The notes under the pieces: model-generated
Database searches by the model: none
Seen by the model: only the letters and a program-made list of their open reading frames with translations
Told to the model about the DNA's origin: nothing
Part shown: piece by piece, positions 61,207 to 64,000 of the stretch
Layout of the letters: each line of letters begins with the position of its first letter
How positions within the stretch are numbered: the first letter of the stretch is position 1
DNA from: Duganella qianjiadongensis
GTDB taxonomy: Bacteria; Pseudomonadota; Gammaproteobacteria; Burkholderiales; Burkholderiaceae_D
Assembly: GCF_009857915.1 (NCBI RefSeq)
Contig: NZ_WWCM01000018.1
Span: 18,356-82,355 of the forward strand
Reading direction: 5' to 3'
DNA length: 64,000 bases
Made by a program: the position numbers and the translations under genes

Positions 61207-61902
61207 TTAAGCTACCAGGGTAGCCTGATCCAGACGTACGCCTGCGCCCATGGTGGACGACAGCGATACCTTGCGCAGGTAAACACCTTTGCTCGATGCT
61301 GGTTTAGCTTTGTTCAGTGCGTCGATCAGGGCCAGCAGATTGCTCTTCAGGTCTGCATCGCTGAACGATTTACGGCCGATGGTGGCGTGGATGATACCGG
61401 CTTTGTCGGTACGGTACTGTACCTGACCAGCTTTGGCGTTCTTCACAGCGGTGGCCACGTCAGGGGTCACGGTGCCAACTTTCGGGTTAGGCATCAGACC
61501 GCGTGGGCCCAGGATCTGACCCAGGGTACCAACGATACGCATGGTGTCTGGCGAAGCGATGACGATATCGAAAGGCATGTCGCCGGCTTTGACGCGCTCG
61601 GCCAGGTCTTCCATACCAACAACGTCAGCACCAGCAGCTTTAGCCTGCTCGGCTTTGTCGCCCGAAGCGAACACAGCAACGCGAACGGTTTTGCCGGTGC
61701 CAGCTGGCAGCACGACGGAACCACGCACTACCTGGTCCGATTTCTTGGGATCAACACCCAGTTGTACCGACACGTCGATCGATTCGTTGAACTTGGCGGT
61801 CGCCAGTTCTTTGATCAGAGCAACGCCGTTGTCGAACGAGTACGATTTGGTGCCATCAACTTTGGCTTTGATAGCTTGAGCGCGTTTGGACAGTTTTGCC
61901 AT
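61207..61902 (-). CDS. rplA: 50S ribosomal protein L1
   Basis: About 231 residues, the normal length, with MAKLSKRAQAIKAKVD at the start and the conserved segments LGPRGLMPNPKVGTVT and GKSFSDADL-type region. L1 binds 23S rRNA at the mobile stalk and represses the rplK-rplA message. It follows rplK by two bases. Confidence 0.99.
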   Translation of the reverse strand: MAKLSKRAQAIKAKVDGTKSYSFDNGVALIKELATAKFNESIDVSVQLGVDPKKSDQVVRGSVVLPAGTGKTVRVAVFASGDKAEQAKAAGADVVGMEDLAERVKAGDMPFDIVIASPDTMRIVGTLGQILGPRGLMPNPKVGTVTPDVATAVKNAKAGQVQYRTDKAGIIHATIGRKSFSDADLKSNLLALIDALNKAKPASSKGVYLRKVSLSSTMGAGVRLDQATLVA

Positions 61903-61904
61903 GA

Positions 61905-62336
61905 TTACAGACCTTCCACCGTGATGCCCATCGAACGAGCCGAGCCAGCGATGGTGCGTACAGCAGCATCCATATCAGCAGCGGTCAGATCTGGGGTTTT
62001 CAATTTAGCGATTTCTTCCGCTTGAGCGCGGGTCAGCTTACCGACTTTGTCGGTATGTGGCTTGGCCGAACCTTTGGTAACGCCCGAGTGCTTCTTGATC
62101 AGGAAGGTTGCTGGCGGGGTCTTCATCACGAAGGTGAAGGACTTGTCAGCGAACGCGGTGATCACGACAGGAATCGGCATGCCTGGTTCCATACCTTGGG
62201 TCTGCGCATTGAAAGCTTTGCAGAATTCCATGATGTTCAGACCGCGCTGACCCAGTGCTGGACCAATCGGTGGGGATGGGTTTGCTTTACCAGCTGGCAC
62301 TTGCAGCTTGATAAAACCAATGATTTTCTTTGCCAT
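61905..62336 (-). CDS. rplK: 50S ribosomal protein L11
   Basis: About 143 residues from ATG at 62336 (MAKKIIGFIKLQVPAGKANPSPP), with AGGAG upstream; the longer frame to 62384 is not supported. It binds the GTPase-associated region of 23S rRNA. The conserved PPIGPALGQRGLNIMEFCKAFNAQT is present. Confidence 0.99.
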   Translation of the reverse strand: MAKKIIGFIKLQVPAGKANPSPPIGPALGQRGLNIMEFCKAFNAQTQGMEPGMPIPVVITAFADKSFTFVMKTPPATFLIKKHSGVTKGSAKPHTDKVGKLTRAQAEEIAKLKTPDLTAADMDAAVRTIAGSARSMGITVEGL

Positions 62337-62368
62337 GATGGCTCCTATGCTTTGGAATGAGTAGTAGC

Positions 62369-62399
62369 GCCCCACCATGCGCATTCTGCAGGGCGGGGC
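62369..62399 (-). promoter_or_regulatory. Hairpin in the rplK leader, possible L1-binding operator
   Basis: GCCCCACC (62369-62376) can pair with GGCGGGGC (62392-62399) with one G-U pair in the RNA. L1 is known to repress rplKA by binding the leader, but I could not confirm the L1 consensus loops here. Confidence 0.3.
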
Positions 62400-62460
62400 T
62401 CCTCTTTTGCCAGATGTGTCAGGTTTTTACACCGTCGCCCGTTCTGGCGAACGGTGCTGC

Positions 62461-63090
62461 TTATACTTTTTCTACCTGACCGAATTCCAGTTCGACTGGA
62501 GTGGCGCGACCGAAAATGGTAACCGAGACACGCACTTTCGATTTCTCGTAGTTGACTTCCTCGACGGCGCCGTTGAAGTCGGTGAACGGGCCATCCTTGA
62601 TGCGGACATCTTCGCCCACCTGGAACAGCACTTTCGGCCGTGGCTTCTCGACGCCATCCTGCACCTGCTGCATGATCTTGTCGATTTCGCGCGCCGGAAT
62701 CGGCGTCGGCTTGTTCGATTTACCGCCGATGAAGCCGGTCACTTTACTGGTATTTTTCACCAGGTGCCAGGTTTCGTCGGTCATTTCCATCTCTACCAGC
62801 ACATAGCCAGGGTAGAAACGGCGTTCGGTGACATACTTCTGGCCGTTGCGGACTTCGACCACTTCTTCGGTCGGCACCAGAATCTGGCCAAACTGGTCCT
62901 GCATGCCGGCGCGCTCTACACGCTCAGCCAGCGCACGCTGGACGCTTTTCTCCATGCCGGAATACGCATGTACAACATACCAGCGCTTATTGCTTACTGG
63001 CGTGCTGATTCGCGCTGCGCCAGCTTCTTGCGCCGAAGCGTCGCCGTTGCCGGAGACGCCCATTGCTTCATCTTGCACATTTTCGCTCAT
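62461..63090 (-). CDS. nusG: Transcription termination/antitermination factor NusG
   Basis: About 209 residues. A variable N-terminal extension of about 33 residues is followed by the NGN domain (KRWYVVHAYSGMEKSVQRAL) and a C-terminal KOW domain (VRIKDGPFTDFNGAVEEVNYEKSKVRVSV). NusG binds RNA polymerase, links it to the ribosome through S10 and supports Rho. The start overlaps the secE stop by one base (TAATG). The extension is longer than in E. coli NusG (181 residues). Confidence 0.99.
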   Translation of the reverse strand: MSENVQDEAMGVSGNGDASAQEAGAARISTPVSNKRWYVVHAYSGMEKSVQRALAERVERAGMQDQFGQILVPTEEVVEVRNGQKYVTERRFYPGYVLVEMEMTDETWHLVKNTSKVTGFIGGKSNKPTPIPAREIDKIMQQVQDGVEKPRPKVLFQVGEDVRIKDGPFTDFNGAVEEVNYEKSKVRVSVTIFGRATPVELEFGQVEKV

Positions 63091-63473
63091 TATTTTCGTA
63101 TACCCAGAATGACGTCGTACAACAGGAATTCGAGAGTCTTATCCGTGCCCCACAGGAACAGCGCCATGATCAGCACGAAGGCGAACACGATGCCGGTGAT
63201 CTGACTCGCCTCGCGACGGGTAGGCCAGACAACTTTTTTCGTTTCGCGAACGGATTCTTTAGCGAAATTCAGGAATTCACGGCCAGTCGTCGAGGTCCAC
63301 AAGATCACAGCCGCAATAGCCAAACCAGCTACAAGCACACCTGCGCGTGCCAGAGCTGGTTTGTCTGCCAGGTAGTAAAACCCGACTACACCTGCGATTG
63401 CAGCGACTATCGCCAGTGCAACCTTGATCTTGTCATTCGACGTGCTAACAGTCTGCACGGATTGATTTGACAT
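63090..63473 (-). CDS. secE: Preprotein translocase subunit SecE
   Basis: About 127 residues with three predicted membrane helices (VALAIVAAIAGVVGFYYLAD, ALARAGVLVAGLAIAAVILW and a C-terminal VFAFVLIMALFLWGTD), the long enterobacterial-type form. The conserved amphipathic segment VRETKKVVWPTRREASQ precedes the last helix. SecE clamps SecY in the translocase. It lies between tRNA-Trp and nusG. Confidence 0.98.
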   Translation of the reverse strand: MSNQSVQTVSTSNDKIKVALAIVAAIAGVVGFYYLADKPALARAGVLVAGLAIAAVILWTSTTGREFLNFAKESVRETKKVVWPTRREASQITGIVFAFVLIMALFLWGTDKTLEFLLYDVILGIRK

Positions 63474-63509
63474 GTAATTTTACTTTCGGTGCCCTGCACC
63501 AGAATTCGG

Positions 63510-63585
63510 TGGCAGGGACGGAGGGCATCGAACCCCCAACCTTCGGTTTTGGAGACCGACGCTCTGCCAATTGAGCTACGTCCCT
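63510..63585 (-). tRNA. trnW: tRNA-Trp (anticodon CCA)
   Basis: A 76-base cloverleaf with 7-bp acceptor stem AGGGACG/CGTCCCT, D-arm GCTC-GAGC, anticodon stem TCGGT/ACCGA with loop CTCCAAA (CCA anticodon), T-arm GGGGGTTCGATGCCCTC-like, and an encoded 3' CCA. Its place between tuf and secE is the usual one. Confidence 0.97.
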
Positions 63586-63608
63586 ACGTAAAACTTTAAA
63601 GGATATCG

Positions 63609-63614
63609 ATTATA
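63609..63614 (-). promoter_or_regulatory. Perfect -10 box upstream of tRNA-Trp
   Basis: The minus strand reads TATAAT here, 24 bases before the mature tRNA. The -35 region is weak and overlaps a 10-bp hairpin (63613-63622 / 63628-63637) that follows tuf. It is a candidate promoter for tRNA-Trp-secE-nusG. Confidence 0.4.
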
Positions 63615-63637
63615 CCACCGGATCTGCTCCGGTGGTA
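63613..63637 (-). terminator. Hairpin after tuf
   Basis: TACCACCGGA (63613-63622) pairs perfectly with TCCGGTGGTA (63628-63637) around a 5-base loop, 14 bases after the tuf stop. No T-run follows, so it may be a weak terminator or a processing element before the tRNA. Confidence 0.45.
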
Positions 63638-63650
63638 GTGCGGCCTATCC

Positions 63651-64000
63651 TTAGCCGATGATCTTGGCAACCACGCCGGCGCCAACGGTACGGCCACCTT
63701 CGCGGATAGCGAAGCGCAGACCTTCTTCCATCGCGATCGGGTTGATCAGCTTAACGGTGATCGACACGTTGTCGCCTGGCATAACCATTTCTTTATCGGC
63801 TGGCAGCTCGATCGAACCGGTTACGTCGGTGGTACGGAAGTAGAACTGTGGACGATAGTTGTTGAAGAACGGAGTGTGACGGCCGCCTTCATCTTTCGAC
63901 AGAACGTAGATCTCGCCGGTGAAGTGGTTGTGTGGCTTGATCGAGCCTGGTTTTGCCAGAACTTGACCACGTTCCACGTCTTCACGCTTGGTGCCGCGCA
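63651..64000 (-). CDS. tuf: Elongation factor Tu, C-terminal part (5' end outside window)
   Basis: The last 115 or so residues of EF-Tu are present, running off the window edge. The sequence EDVERGQVLAKPGSIKPH-type start, GGRHTPFFNNYRPQFYFRTTDVTG and the C-terminus EGGRTVGAGVVAKIIG are diagnostic of domain 3. EF-Tu delivers aminoacyl-tRNA to the ribosome. Betaproteobacteria usually carry two tuf copies, this one next to tRNA-Trp. Confidence 0.98.
   Translation of the reverse strand, partial: RGTKREDVERGQVLAKPGSIKPHNHFTGEIYVLSKDEGGRHTPFFNNYRPQFYFRTTDVTGSIELPADKEMVMPGDNVSITVKLINPIAMEEGLRFAIREGGRTVGAGVVAKIIG

Overview
The window is a GC-rich (about 60%) bacterial chromosome segment, almost certainly from a betaproteobacterium and probably the Oxalobacteraceae (Massilia/Duganella/Janthinobacterium type). 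The clues are the gene order tuf - tRNA-Trp - secE - nusG - rplKAJL - rpoBC, the RNA polymerase sequences, a chemotaxis operon of the cheY/STAS/cheA/W/R/D/B kind, and dense coding with many 1-4 base stop/start overlaps. Genus assignment is inference. No insertion sequence, prophage, CRISPR array or rRNA was seen.

Layout. 1-2981: end of a TonB-dependent receptor, a MocR-type regulator (PLP-binding fold), and a divergent pyridoxamine-phosphate-oxidase-fold flavoprotein with a palindrome between them. 2938-16414 (minus strand): a ten-gene cluster with two tandem TldD/TldE-like protease pairs, then DUF4159, MoxR ATPase, DUF58, a BatA-like membrane protein, a DUF4175-like membrane protein and a membrane protein with a GATase-like middle. 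Both TldD-like subunits start with a twin-arginine motif. 16794-17615: an exported methyltransferase-fold protein preceded by four TGTCCGC units at an exact 11-base period. 17624-28255 (minus): an eleven-gene chemotaxis operon containing a REC-EAL phosphodiesterase and a CheA with two MshEN-like motifs.

28698-36053: a Crp/Fnr-like regulator, panD, a membrane GGDEF protein, a beta-lactamase-fold hydrolase with an M1 aminopeptidase, and a TMEM165/GDT1 manganese exporter. 36042-44702: a giant cyclic beta-1,2-glucan synthase (NdvB/ChvB type). 44911-47591: a three-part cysteine desulfurase / dead metallo-beta-lactamase fold / rhodanese fusion, divergent from a DecR-like Lrp/AsnC regulator with a perfect 8-bp inverted repeat between them. 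47666-50796: an HPP-CBS membrane protein and a DUF885 protein. 50848-51057: a small secreted protein. 51155-64000 (minus): transcription and translation genes, with leader and processing hairpins.

The most interesting points are the doubled Tat-targeted TldD/TldE module with its MoxR partners, the possible c-di-GMP-binding region inside CheA, and the cysteine desulfurase-rhodanese fusion with a likely cysteine-responsive regulator. A terminator-like hairpin lies between rplJ and rplL.
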